DNA of 9,191 nucleotides from Ruminococcaceae bacterium UBA1865 (GTDB lineage: Bacteria; Bacillota; Clostridia; Oscillospirales; Acutalibacteraceae), in the NCBI GenBank assembly GCA_002338255.1, contig DDHX01000042.1, positions 46,514 through 55,704 of the forward strand. Reading direction: 5' to 3'. Below are positions 1-6,788 of this stretch, in pieces (the stretch's first letter is position 1; every line of letters starts with the position of its first letter). The notes under the pieces are model-generated. The model did not search any database and was not told where the DNA came from. It saw only the letters and a list, made by a program, of their open reading frames with translations. Made by a program: the position numbers and the translations under genes.

Positions 1-620
1 GGTATCGTTATAATCCGGCATTACCCAATAAGAAAAACAGACGGCGCCCCGATAATTCCGTTAATGTTTATTACCGGAAAGTTACAAAGGACGGCATTCA
101 CTGGACAGGAGCACAGAAGCTTCTGCAAAGCAAGGATGGTCATCTGAGCCTTTGTGTGAACTATGAAGGCAATCTTTACAAAACATGGTATGCTACCTAC
201 GGCGGCAATCTTTCTTATTCCGAAAGTACGGATGCACACCAATGGTCGGCTCCCGTTACCTGTGCGGTACCTCTTCCAAAGGGTCTTGTGCCATATCATC
301 AGGATATGATCAAAAATGGTTCTGACTACTATCTGTTGCAGACGGCTGAGCAAAAATCGAACTACACCTTCCATTTGTTCCTGCTAACATCAAAGGATGG
401 AATTCATTTCAGCAATGCACAGGCACTCTATCCGAGTAAAGATATGGCGCTGTGGAAGAATGTTTCCTTTTACCGCAGCACCGTTTTTGTAAAAGACAAT
501 AAACTGAATCTATATGTTTCGATGATTATACCGCACTTGAAATGGTATATGACGCAAATGACAATTCCGCTGCCCAAGGCCGCGGACAGCTCTAAAATCG
601 ATAAAACCGTAAAAATTTAA
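1..620 (+). CDS. C-terminal part of a beta-propeller-like (glycosidase-type fold) protein, 5' truncated
   Basis: An open frame runs from base 3 without a stop to TAA at 618-620, giving 205 visible residues. The true start lies left of the window. An internal GTG at 156 is not a credible start because the frame and its repeat pattern continue upstream of it. Three similar turns recur: DGIHW at residues 30-34, DAHQW at 77-81 and DGIHF at 132-136, about 47 and 55 residues apart. Each is followed by S/T, N/G/A-type residues and preceded by short beta-rich hydrophobic stretches. This spacing resembles blades of a beta-propeller, as in GH32/GH43-like glycosidases or Asp-box proteins. The last strands (NLYVSMI, then WYMTQMTIPLP) resemble the closing blade of such folds. 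No catalytic residues can be assigned from this fragment, so carbohydrate binding or hydrolysis is only an inference. The gene ends at a strong shared terminator and is convergent with the helicase-loader gene. Confidence 0.75.
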   Translation, partial: YRYNPALPNKKNRRRPDNSVNVYYRKVTKDGIHWTGAQKLLQSKDGHLSLCVNYEGNLYKTWYATYGGNLSYSESTDAHQWSAPVTCAVPLPKGLVPYHQDMIKNGSDYYLLQTAEQKSNYTFHLFLLTSKDGIHFSNAQALYPSKDMALWKNVSFYRSTVFVKDNKLNLYVSMIIPHLKWYMTQMTIPLPKAADSSKIDKTVKI

Positions 621-628
621 ATAAAACA

Positions 629-660
629 GTGGGGCTGCGAATTTTTTATCGCAGCCCCAT
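629..660. terminator. Bidirectional intrinsic terminator between convergent genes
   Basis: A hairpin with arms GGGGCTGCGA (631-640) and TCGCAGCCCC (649-658) extends by T630-A659 and a G-T wobble, around an 8-base AT loop. T-rich DNA follows on the right for the plus-strand gene ending at 620. On the minus strand, ACTGTTTTATTT follows the hairpin for the helicase-loader gene. That gene's stop codon (665-667) lies only 5 bases away, so one hairpin can serve both transcripts. Confidence 0.9.
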
Positions 661-664
661 TATT

Positions 665-1651
665 TTATTGATTTCTCAATAGCTTTTGCAGCCTATTGTC
701 CCTGCCGAAAAATAAAACGCGTACATAGTCACCCATAATTCTCGAAGCGAAACGCTCTGTGTAGCGTTCCTGCAGTTCCTGCATAGATAGATTTGTGCTG
801 ATGATGGTTGGCTTGTGCGTCATTAGCCGGGTGTTGACAATGTTGTAAATCTCCGCGGAAGAAAACGCGGTTTTAAACTCCGTACCTAAATCATCCAGAA
901 TCAGCAGATCGCAGTCCAGCAACAGTCGGTCGGTGTTGCCGTCCTCGCCTTTGCCAAAGTGTTCCCGCTCCAATTTTGTAATGATATTGTTGACCGAGCA
1001 GTAAACCACACCAAAACCTTTTTGAATTACCGTGTTGGCAATTGACAGGGAAATATGGGTTTTCCCAAGGCCTGTGCCGCCCTGCATGATTAAGCTGGGG
1101 GAGGATGGGGAAAAGCCTTCTGCGTAATTTCTGCAATTGTAAAATACGCCTTCCATAATGCTCCGGGGAGATTTTTTACTGGAGTCCTCGGCGTGATCAG
1201 GGTAGTAATTAAGAGAAAAGCTGTCGAAGGTACAAAGGGAAAGCGGGGTCAGTGCATTTAAGTTGTTATAAGCCTCTGTGCGCAGCAACTTTTTCATGCA
1301 GTCGCACATCTTGCCATCAATGTAGCCAGTGTCCCCGCAAAATTTGCAGCAATAATGCGGTTCAAGGTAATCTGTACTGTGACCGGCGGATTGCAGTAGT
1401 TCATTCAATTTGTTTTGCAAAGCCAGGTTATTCTTTTTTAATTTTGTAAGCTGTTCTTTTGCATTGTTCCCGCCTAAAATTGCCCTTGCTGCGGCAATGG
1501 CAGTTGTTGAGAGCAGGGACTCGATTTTCTCCGCGTCCGGGCAGCTTTGGTAAAATGCAGTTTTGCGTGCGGCCGCCTCGTTTTCAGCGTCTTTGCGGCG
1601 CCTGGTCAAAATCCTGTCGGCGGCATCGTATACCCCTCTGCTGTATCCCAT
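665..1651 (-). CDS. dnaC: DnaC/DnaI-like replicative helicase loader (AAA+ ATPase)
   Basis: This is a cytoplasmic AAA+ ATPase of the DnaC/DnaI/IstB type, expected to load the replicative helicase onto origin or restart DNA. Numbering from the ATG at 1651 (328 aa), a Cys-rich zinc-binding cluster lies at about 101-118 (CCKFC, then CDC), as in DnaI-type loaders. Walker A GGTGLGKTH is at 191-199, Walker B LLILDDLG at about 249-256 and a sensor-1-like IISTN at 283-287. A basic ERFASRI segment near 299-305 fits the arginine-finger region. The N-terminal 95 residues are helical and charged, fitting the helicase-binding part. The frame can also open at GTG 1660, but the sequence AGGAAGTGAT (1665-1656) is a near-perfect SD that would abut or cover that GTG. 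It sits 8 bases from ATG 1651, so I chose the ATG. The upstream dnaD-like stop codon lies inside this SD, so the two are probably translationally coupled. IstB is excluded as the main call because no transposase partner is present. Confidence 0.9.
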   Translation of the reverse strand: MGYSRGVYDAADRILTRRRKDAENEAAARKTAFYQSCPDAEKIESLLSTTAIAAARAILGGNNAKEQLTKLKKNNLALQNKLNELLQSAGHSTDYLEPHYCCKFCGDTGYIDGKMCDCMKKLLRTEAYNNLNALTPLSLCTFDSFSLNYYPDHAEDSSKKSPRSIMEGVFYNCRNYAEGFSPSSPSLIMQGGTGLGKTHISLSIANTVIQKGFGVVYCSVNNIITKLEREHFGKGEDGNTDRLLLDCDLLILDDLGTEFKTAFSSAEIYNIVNTRLMTHKPTIISTNLSMQELQERYTERFASRIMGDYVRVLFFGRDNRLQKLLRNQ

Positions 1652-1655
1652 TGCA

Positions 1656-1665
1656 ATCACTTCCT
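1656..1665 (-). promoter_or_regulatory. Ribosome binding site deciding the helicase-loader start
   Basis: On the minus strand AGGAAGTGAT matches the extended SD AGGAGGTGAT at 9 of 10 positions and precedes ATG 1651 with 8 bases after the AGGAAG core. It overlaps both the alternative GTG (1660-1658) and the dnaD-like TGA stop (1659-1657). Ribosomes terminating on the upstream gene would therefore stand on this site. Confidence 0.75.
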
Positions 1666-2664
1666 GTCAAAATTATCGAAAACATTTGAATGTTCATATT
1701 CATCAATATCATAGGTGGATTTTTGCGGTTTGTCACTTTTGAGGGCAGCTACCCGGCTCTCTTTATCCTTTTGCGCCTGTTCAAGGGTGGCAATGCCCTC
1801 CTTGTTCCAACGCTCCAAAATTTTATTCATATAGCCTGTACTGAATTTCCCCGTGTTGTCAACACTGCGTTCATACGCTTCATGAATTAACGTGGGGCTG
1901 AAATGCCAGTCAGTGACCCAAACCGCTGCAAAGGCCTGCTCTTTTGAAGAAGGTGCACGGTGCATAATCCCAATTGCCTGTTCCACCACATGCCACGCCT
2001 TTTTGCTGTCGTCCAGCCGGCGCAGCTTGTCCTCAGCTTTTTCATGCGTATTGATTTCTTCATCTGCCCAGTTCATTGCTACTTTTTCTATGTAACGCAT
2101 ATTTGGCTTGCCGATACTGACTACATATTGCAACAGCATGGAAATCACATCAGCGGGTAAGCCGAAATCGTCGTGGATCATCAGCAGCGTGGCGGAGTCT
2201 CCGTTGGAAATTAATCGGCCAAGAACTTGCTCGGCTTCCTGCATCAAGCAGGCAATTTCCGTTGATTCACTCATTCGTTTCGCAACAAACGCGTTGTCTG
2301 CTTTTTGAGGGCGGGAAAGAACCTTGTGTTGTTTTACCTCAGGTACCGCTTCCACAACTGCTTCCGGCTTCACCGTGGGAACCTGTGGTTCTAAAGGTGC
2401 TGTTTCACCGGGGACAAGCTCACCGTCCTTTGCGGTAAAAAGCCCCGTTTCTTTCCAGTAAAGCATGGCGTCGGTTACATCTGCCTTATCAATACATAGT
2501 GCCGACGCAACATCCTGCACTTCAAGGTTCTCACCGGCATGGCGCAGCTCCCATAAAAGAACTTTTAGCTGAACGGAACCGGCCAGCTTGATGTGTTTAT
2601 CGACAACGGAGCAGGGAACAGCGAAAACGGTGTTCCACTCTCCTAAATTAATGGTATAACTCAT
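1657..2664 (-). CDS. dnaD: DnaD-like primosomal replication initiation protein
   Basis: The 335-residue protein has the DnaD/DnaB-type layout. An N-terminal winged-helix-like domain spans residues 1-78, with a helix-turn-helix-like VQDVASALCIDKADVTDAM at about 49-67. A Pro/Glu/Val-rich linker follows at about 84-112, and then two C-terminal DDBH2-type helical modules. The modules end in the family signature: YIEKVAMNWADEEI (191-204) and YMNKILERWNKEGI (278-291), both matching Y-x3-(I/V)-x3-W-x4-I. Two signatures in one chain indicate duplicated DDBH2 domains. The family remodels DNA and recruits the helicase-loader complex during primosome assembly. The next gene encodes the DnaC/DnaI-like loader, consistent with that role. 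ATG 2664 is preceded by GGAAGGTGA six bases away, a good SD. A charged tail (about 296-335) looks disordered. The symbol reflects domain family; orthology to B. subtilis dnaD rather than another DnaD-domain paralogue is not proven. Confidence 0.9.
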   Translation of the reverse strand: MSYTINLGEWNTVFAVPCSVVDKHIKLAGSVQLKVLLWELRHAGENLEVQDVASALCIDKADVTDAMLYWKETGLFTAKDGELVPGETAPLEPQVPTVKPEAVVEAVPEVKQHKVLSRPQKADNAFVAKRMSESTEIACLMQEAEQVLGRLISNGDSATLLMIHDDFGLPADVISMLLQYVVSIGKPNMRYIEKVAMNWADEEINTHEKAEDKLRRLDDSKKAWHVVEQAIGIMHRAPSSKEQAFAAVWVTDWHFSPTLIHEAYERSVDNTGKFSTGYMNKILERWNKEGIATLEQAQKDKESRVAALKSDKPQKSTYDIDEYEHSNVFDNFDRK

Positions 2665-2680
2665 AAAAGGTCACCTTCCC

Positions 2681-2705
2681 GGCGTTGAAAATTAATTTTC
2701 ACGCC
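2681..2705. repeat. Inverted repeat at the predicted dnaD-like transcription start
   Basis: GGCGT (2681-2685) pairs with ACGCC (2701-2705). Between them GAAAATTAATTTTC (2687-2700) is a perfect 14-base palindrome, and T2686 is the only unpaired base in the arms. On the minus strand the repeat begins 2 to 3 bases after the predicted start (about 2707) and ends 16 bases before ATG 2664. It could be a repressor operator or a 5'-end mRNA hairpin. It lacks a terminator U-tract. Confidence 0.65.
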
Positions 2706-2714
2706 TTGAGTGAT

Positions 2715-2743
2715 ATTATAACATAAGCATGCTAAATAGTGAA
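2715..2743 (-). promoter_or_regulatory. Predicted extended -10 promoter for the dnaD-like/helicase-loader operon
   Basis: On the minus strand TATAAT (2720-2715) is preceded by TATGT, giving a full extended -10 element (TGn-TATAAT). A weak -35, TTCACT (2743-2738), lies 17 bases upstream. The predicted start is near 2707, leaving a leader of about 43 bases before ATG 2664. Confidence 0.65.
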
Positions 2744-2880
2744 TTGTAAAATATTATCATCATTTAAAATTTACAGGTAAAATAATAAAAACGATGGCTG
2801 TTTAGCAAGCGTGGCGGCTAAGTTATGTCTGTAACTGAGAACTTTCAGACAGAAAAATATAAAAAATTTTTAAAACACAC
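2744..2880. other. AT-rich divergent intergenic spacer
   Basis: This stretch between the divergent dnaD-like promoter and the tRNA promoter contains no credible ORF. The only structures seen are a 6-bp inverted repeat TGTCTG/CAGACA (2826-2831 and 2846-2851) and a short TTAGC/GCTAA pair (2802-2806 and 2817-2821). Neither has a U-tract. The A/T-rich segment 2850-2875 directly precedes the tRNA promoter and could act as an UP element. Confidence 0.5.
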
Positions 2881-2910
2881 TTGACAAAAACATCTCTTTT
2901 GTCGTATAAT
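2881..2910 (+). promoter_or_regulatory. Consensus sigma-A promoter for tRNA-Gly
   Basis: TTGACA (2881-2886) and TATAAT (2905-2910) are perfect -35 and -10 hexamers with an 18-base spacer. The AT-rich tract just upstream resembles an UP element. The predicted start is about 2917, some 12 bases before the tRNA, typical for a highly expressed stable RNA unit. Confidence 0.9.
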
Positions 2911-2928
2911 AACACTCGCACCAAATTT

Positions 2929-3004
2929 GCGAATGTAGCTCATCTGGTAGAGCGCCACCTTGCCAAGGTGGAGGTAGCGAGTTCGAGCCTCGTCGTTCGC
3001 TCCA
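2929..3004 (+). tRNA. tRNA-Gly (anticodon GCC)
   Basis: The 76-base cloverleaf is complete. The acceptor stem is GCGAATG with CGTTCGC (one T-G wobble), and the D arm is GCTC/GAGC around ATCTGGTA. The anticodon stem CCACC/GGTGG encloses TTGCCAA, so the anticodon is GCC and reads GGC and GGU glycine codons. The T arm is GCGAG/CTCGT around TTCGAGC. The discriminator is T and the CCA end is encoded (3002-3004). It has its own promoter and terminator, so it is a monocistronic RNA gene. Confidence 0.97.
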
Positions 3005-3012
3005 ATATTGTT

Positions 3013-3043
3013 AAAGCGTCGGCGATTTGCCGGCGCTTTTTTT
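3013..3043 (+). terminator. Intrinsic terminator of tRNA-Gly
   Basis: AGCGTCGGC (3015-3023) pairs with GCCGGCGCT (3029-3037) through one T-G wobble, with a GATTT loop. Flanking A-T pairs extend the stem, and seven T residues follow (3037-3043). It begins 9 bases after the encoded CCA. Confidence 0.92.
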
Positions 3044-3076
3044 GGAGTCAGTATGAACTTTGTTTACAATATCTTA

Positions 3077-3105
3077 TTCACAAATTTGTTGAATTATGAT
3101 ATAAT
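3077..3105 (+). promoter_or_regulatory. Predicted promoter for typA and the downstream exonuclease
   Basis: TTCACA (3077-3082, five of six -35 consensus bases) and TATAAT (3100-3105, perfect) are 17 bases apart. TGA before the -10 gives an extended -10 (TGn). The predicted start is near 3112, leaving a leader of about 34 bases. SD AAAGAGGT (3131-3138) precedes ATG 3146 by 7 to 8 bases. This promoter lies after the tRNA terminator, so typA is transcribed independently. Confidence 0.8.
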
Positions 3106-3145
3106 GTTAATGTTTTGTGAATTATAATTTAAAGAGGTAAAATTA

Positions 3146-4966
3146 ATGGATCAAAGAAATGACATCAGAAATGTTGCAATTATCGCCCACGTTGACCATG
3201 GCAAGACGACTTTGGTTGATCAGCTTTTAAGGCAGAGTGGCACTTTTCGAGCCAACGAGAATGTTGCTGAAAGAGTTATGGATTCCAACGACCTTGAACG
3301 TGAACGCGGTATTACAATTTTATCTAAGAATACCTCCGTCATGTACGACGGCGTTAAAATTAATATTGTTGACACACCGGGCCATGCCGATTTCGGCGGC
3401 GAAGTCGAACGTATCCTGATGATGGTTGACGGCGTTTTGCTGCTTGTTGACGCATTTGAAGGCTGCATGCCTCAGACCCGTTTCGTCTTGAAAAAAGCAC
3501 TTGGCCTTGGCAAAAAACCCCTTGTTGTTGTCAATAAAATTGACCGCGACGGTGCAAGACCGGCCGAAGTGGTTGACGAAGTGCTCGATTTGTTCATCGA
3601 ACTTGGCGCCAATGAGGAGCAGCTTGAGTTTCCGGTTGTTTATGCTTCCGGTCGTGACGGCTATTCCACACTGGACCCGGATGTTCCCGGTACGGATATG
3701 ACACCGCTCTTCGATTCAATTATCAAAAATATTCCCGCACCGCACGGTGATATGAACGGCCCAACACAGGTTCTGTTTTCCAATATTGACTACGATGATT
3801 ACGTGGGCAGAATCGGAATCGGCCGCGTTGAGCGCGGACAAGTCCACGATGGTGATAATGTTGTTCTCTGCTGCCTTGACGGCGAGCAGAAGAATGTTAA
3901 AATTGCTAAGCTTTATCAGTTTGAGGGTCTAAAGCGCGTAGAAGTACAGGAAGCCAAATTAGGCGACCTTGTTGCCGTTTCGGGCATCGCAGGCCTTAAT
4001 ATCGGAGAAACTGCCTGTTCACCGGATTGTATTGAGCCATTGCCTTTCGTCAAGATAGACGAGCCGACCGTTTCCATGATGTTCATGGTAAACAACAGCC
4101 CGTTTGCCGGAAAAGAAGGAAAGTACGTTACTTCCCGCAATCTGCGTGACCGCCTGTTCAAGGAAGTCGAAACCAATGTTGCAATGCGTGTAGAGGAAAC
4201 TGATTCCGCCGATACCTTTAAAGTTTCCGGCCGTGGAGAGCTTCATCTGTCTATCTTAATTGAGCAGATGCGCCGCCAGAATTACGAGTTTCAGGTTTCC
4301 GCACCACAGGTAATTTATAAAGAAATCAACGGCAAGAAGTGTGAGCCGATCGAATTACTCATGATCGAAGTGCCGGGCAATTACGTTGGCGCGGTTATGG
4401 AAAAGTTAGGCTGGCGCAAGGCTGAAATTATTAATATGGGTACCCGCGACACCGGCATGAGCCACCTTGAGTTTAAGATTCCGGCCCGTGGGCTGATGGG
4501 TTATCGTCAGGAATTTCTGACTGATACCAACGGCAACGGTATTATGAATAATGTGTTTGATTCCTATGAGCCGTACAGGGGCGACATCCAAACCCGCGCA
4601 CAAGGATCTTTGGTTGCTCATGAAACAGGCGAATCCACCGGTTACGGCCTTTTCTACGCGCAGGATCGCGGCCGCTTGTTCATTGGGGCCGGCGTTGAGG
4701 TTTATGAAGGCATGATCGTCGGCGTAAGTCCGAAGTCCGATGATATCTCGGTGAATATCTGCAAGAAAAAGCACGTTACCAACACGCGTTCCTCCGGTGC
4801 CGACGACGCACTGAAGCTTACTCCTCATACGGTGCTGAGTCTTGAACAAAGCCTGGAATTTATCCGCAATGATGAACTGGTTGAAGTTACGCCGAAGAGC
4901 ATCCGTATGCGTAAAATGGTGCTAAGTAAGGAACTTCGTATGAAACAGGCCAGCAAGAACAAATAA
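3146..4966 (+). CDS. typA: TypA/BipA ribosome-binding translational GTPase
   Basis: The 606-residue protein has the usual BipA length and is an EF-G-like GTPase that binds 70S ribosomes and aids ribosome assembly, especially under cold or stress. The G motifs are intact: G1 AHVDHGKT (14-21), G2 RGITI (54-58), G3 DTPGH (76-80), G4 NKID (130-133) and a G5-like YASG (166-169). After the GTPase domain come the beta-barrel domain II (about 200-300), the EF-G-like domains III and V, and the BipA-specific C-terminal region. The latter includes [19 protein letters not shown] and ends in basic residues for rRNA contact. The absence of an EF-G domain IV and the match to BipA landmarks separate it from EF-G, LepA and TetM-like proteins. 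It has its own promoter and SD. The TAA stop is followed after one base by the exonuclease ATG, indicating cotranscription. Confidence 0.97.
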   Translation: MDQRNDIRNVAIIAHVDHGKTTLVDQLLRQSGTFRANENVAERVMDSNDLERERGITILSKNTSVMYDGVKINIVDTPGHADFGGEVERILMMVDGVLLLVDAFEGCMPQTRFVLKKALGLGKKPLVVVNKIDRDGARPAEVVDEVLDLFIELGANEEQLEFPVVYASGRDGYSTLDPDVPGTDMTPLFDSIIKNIPAPHGDMNGPTQVLFSNIDYDDYVGRIGIGRVERGQVHDGDNVVLCCLDGEQKNVKIAKLYQFEGLKRVEVQEAKLGDLVAVSGIAGLNIGETACSPDCIEPLPFVKIDEPTVSMMFMVNNSPFAGKEGKYVTSRNLRDRLFKEVETNVAMRVEETDSADTFKVSGRGELHLSILIEQMRRQNYEFQVSAPQVIYKEINGKKCEPIELLMIEVPGNYVGAVMEKLGWRKAEIINMGTRDTGMSHLEFKIPARGLMGYRQEFLTDTNGNGIMNNVFDSYEPYRGDIQTRAQGSLVAHETGESTGYGLFYAQDRGRLFIGAGVEVYEGMIVGVSPKSDDISVNICKKKHVTNTRSSGADDALKLTPHTVLSLEQSLEFIRNDELVEVTPKSIRMRKMVLSKELRMKQASKNK

Positions 4967-4967
4967 T

Positions 4968-5849
4968 ATGAGTTTTGTAATACTTGATTTGGAGTGGAAC
5001 GGCACCTATAACCGCCGCCTCAAAGGGTTTATGAACGAAATTATCGAATTTGGCGCGGTCAAGGTGGATGAGAATCTAACGATAATCGACACGTTTGAAG
5101 CGCTGGTTCGTCCGCAGGTCGGTAAAAAAATCAGCGGGAAGATAAAAACGCTCACCAGCATCACCAACGAGGAGCTGGAGGGCGGCCTGCAGTTTATGCA
5201 AGTTATCAGCCTGTTTAAAAAGTGGGCGGGGGACGCTGTTTTAATGACATGGGGCACGTCAGATATCCTCGCCCTGATCGAGAACTGCCGCTATTTTTGC
5301 GGGAATGAGCGTATTCCTTTTCTGAACCGCTACGTTAATTTGCAGGCATATTGCGAGAAAATGCTTGATTACGATACGACAAAGCAGATGGGGCTCAGTA
5401 CTTCCGCTCAGCTTTTAAAGATTAACGAGGATGGCTTTGACCATCATCGTGCTCTGGGGGACAGTTTGCTGTCGCTTCGGTGCTTTCAAAAGCTTTATAC
5501 ATCCGACAGCTTGGATTTCTTTATTCAGGATGCGACCACAGTGGAATTTTACAGTAAAATTCTGTTTAAGACCGTGACGATCTGCGACTTGAGCAATCCG
5601 CTGATTAACCGGAGCGATATGCAGTTTAGCTGTGATGTTTGCGGCCGCCGCGCTCACCGGACGAGCGAGTGGCAGCTGAAAAACAAAAGCTATCGTGCCA
5701 ATTTTGTTTGTCACCACTGCCACCGCGAATTTTGCGGCCGTGTACAGTTTAAACTGAAATATGAAGGCATGGTTGTTAAAAAGGTAGTCCTGCCGCCCGA
5801 TACTGGCAAGGATAAAAAAGAGGACACAGAACCTCAACAGGAGAGCTAA
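4968..5849 (+). CDS. DEDDh-family 3'-5' exonuclease with C-terminal zinc-binding module
   Basis: The 293-residue protein carries the DnaQ/RNase T-type exonuclease fold. Exo I is DLEWN with D7 and E9, and the Exo II aspartate is probably D99 in TWGTSD. Exo III is HRALGD, with H160, A162 and D165 in the HxAxxD pattern of DEDDh enzymes. These residues bind two metal ions and hydrolyse DNA or RNA from the 3' end. It resembles KapD-like exonucleases, but those are about 205 residues. Here about 90 extra residues carry a likely zinc ribbon: C222-x2-C225 and C248-x2-C251, with H249, H250, H252 and C256 nearby. A charged tail follows. The substrate is unknown. ATG 4968 lies one base after the typA stop and lacks a strong SD, so it probably depends on coupling to typA. 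DLEWN at residues 7-11 rules out a later start. The last four sense codons and the stop form part of the terminator. Confidence 0.85.
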   Translation: MSFVILDLEWNGTYNRRLKGFMNEIIEFGAVKVDENLTIIDTFEALVRPQVGKKISGKIKTLTSITNEELEGGLQFMQVISLFKKWAGDAVLMTWGTSDILALIENCRYFCGNERIPFLNRYVNLQAYCEKMLDYDTTKQMGLSTSAQLLKINEDGFDHHRALGDSLLSLRCFQKLYTSDSLDFFIQDATTVEFYSKILFKTVTICDLSNPLINRSDMQFSCDVCGRRAHRTSEWQLKNKSYRANFVCHHCHREFCGRVQFKLKYEGMVVKKVVLPPDTGKDKKEDTEPQQES

Positions 5850-5869
5850 TTTGCTCTCCTGTTTTTTTG
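5836..5869 (+). terminator. Intrinsic terminator overlapping the exonuclease stop codon
   Basis: AACAGGAGAGC (5836-5846) pairs perfectly with GCTCTCCTGTT (5853-5863), and the T-run continues to 5868. The 6-base loop TAATTT begins with the exonuclease stop codon TAA (5847-5849). The 5' arm is therefore coding, and ribosome position at the stop could affect hairpin folding. Confidence 0.93.
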
Positions 5870-5881
5870 TGCCCTCTTTAT

Positions 5882-5910
5882 TTGATTTCTATTATTTCTT
5901 ATGCTAAAAT
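5882..5910 (+). promoter_or_regulatory. Predicted promoter for pgeF and the radical SAM gene
   Basis: TTGATT (5882-5887) and TAAAAT (5905-5910) are separated by 17 bases, with TGC directly before the -10 (extended -10). The predicted start is near 5917. The site lies just downstream of the exonuclease terminator and covers the in-frame ATG at 5901, so that ATG would not be in the transcript. Confidence 0.65.
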
Positions 5911-5939
5911 CAAAGATAAGTAAAAATAGCGGGGGAATT

Positions 5940-6788
5940 ATGAATTACGATAGTAAAAATATGAAGTTAAATCAAAACTTGGGCGTTACCTACCTGACTT
6001 TTCCGTCATTTGAGAAATACAGCTCTGTAAACCATGCTTTTTCCACGCGCCTTGGCGGTGTGAGCCAAAATGAATACAGCTCCATGAATTTGAACTTTGG
6101 CCGCGGTGATAAAGATGAAAATGTTGTAGAAAATTTTCGTCGCTTTTGCGCCGCTGCCGGTTTTGACTATTCTACGCTTGTTGCCTCATCGCAGGATCAT
6201 CATACGTTCATTCGCAGGGTTGGTGTCAGGCACTGCGGGATGGGTTTCTCCAAGCCGAAGGATATTAAAAGTGTGGACGGTTTGATTACTGACGAAAAGA
6301 ACGTTACGCTTGTCACTTATTACGCGGATTGTGTGCCGCTTTTCTTTTTTGACCCCGAAAAGCACGCAATCGGGCTTGCCCACGCGGGTTGGCGCGGTAC
6401 GGTCGCCAAAATAGGCGCGAAAATGGTCGCTGCTATGACGCGTGAGTTCGGCAGTCAGCCGTGTAACATCATTGCTGCGGTAGGGCCGTCCATCGGCCCT
6501 TGCTGTTTTGAAGTAGACACGCCGGTTTATGAGGAGTTTGCCAAACAAACTGAACTGCATCCGCAGGAATTCATTCAGAATAAAGATGGCGGAAAATACA
6601 TGATTGATTTATGGGAGGCAAACCGCCGTATCCTTTTGGAAGCAGGAGTAGCGGATGAAAACATCACGGTGGCAGGACTTTGTACAAAGTGCAACGCAGA
6701 CTGGCTCTTTTCTCACAGGGCAACCGGAGGAAAGCGGGGAGGCCTTGCCGCAATGATGTGTTTAACGGGAGAAGAAGATGAAAATTGA
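5940..6788 (+). CDS. pgeF: Peptidoglycan editing factor PgeF (YfiH/YlmD, DUF152/laccase-domain family)
   Basis: The 282-residue protein belongs to the YfiH/YlmD/LACC1 family. The family prevents misincorporation in peptidoglycan precursors in E. coli (PgeF), and purine nucleoside phosphorylase/deaminase activity is reported for homologues. From ATG 5940, the conserved metal-site residues are H87 (SSQDH), C131 (YADCVP) and H148 (LAHAGWRG). Other family marks are GGVS (39-42), GPSIGPCCFEVD (182-193) and the C-terminal CTKC with SHR. The frame extends to ATG 5901, but that start has no SD and overlaps the predicted promoter. ATG 5940 has GGGGGA close upstream, with a short spacing of 3 bases. 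The N-terminal extension MLKSKISK does not look like family sequence. Its 3' end overlaps the radical SAM start by 11 bases, so the pair is likely coupled. The name multicopper laccase used in some annotations is probably misleading. Confidence 0.92.
   Translation: MNYDSKNMKLNQNLGVTYLTFPSFEKYSSVNHAFSTRLGGVSQNEYSSMNLNFGRGDKDENVVENFRRFCAAAGFDYSTLVASSQDHHTFIRRVGVRHCGMGFSKPKDIKSVDGLITDEKNVTLVTYYADCVPLFFFDPEKHAIGLAHAGWRGTVAKIGAKMVAAMTREFGSQPCNIIAAVGPSIGPCCFEVDTPVYEEFAKQTELHPQEFIQNKDGGKYMIDLWEANRRILLEAGVADENITVAGLCTKCNADWLFSHRATGGKRGGLAAMMCLTGEEDEN

Noticed and set aside
665..1651. IstB transposition helper instead of a replication helicase loader
   Set aside because: No transposase or inverted repeats are nearby, the N-terminal zinc cluster fits DnaI-type loaders, and the partner gene is DnaD-like.
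2802..2851. Possible small RNA or riboswitch from short inverted repeats
   Set aside because: The arms are 5 to 6 bp with large loops, and there is no promoter-terminator pair or known aptamer motif.
2881..3099. A 72-codon plus-strand open frame over the tRNA region
   Set aside because: It starts in the promoter -35, runs through the tRNA-Gly gene and its terminator, and has no SD. It is not a gene.
4406..4849. A 147-codon antisense frame inside typA, and similar antisense frames in the exonuclease, pgeF and radical SAM genes
   Set aside because: They have no SD, promoter or recognisable domain and are shadows of well-supported genes.
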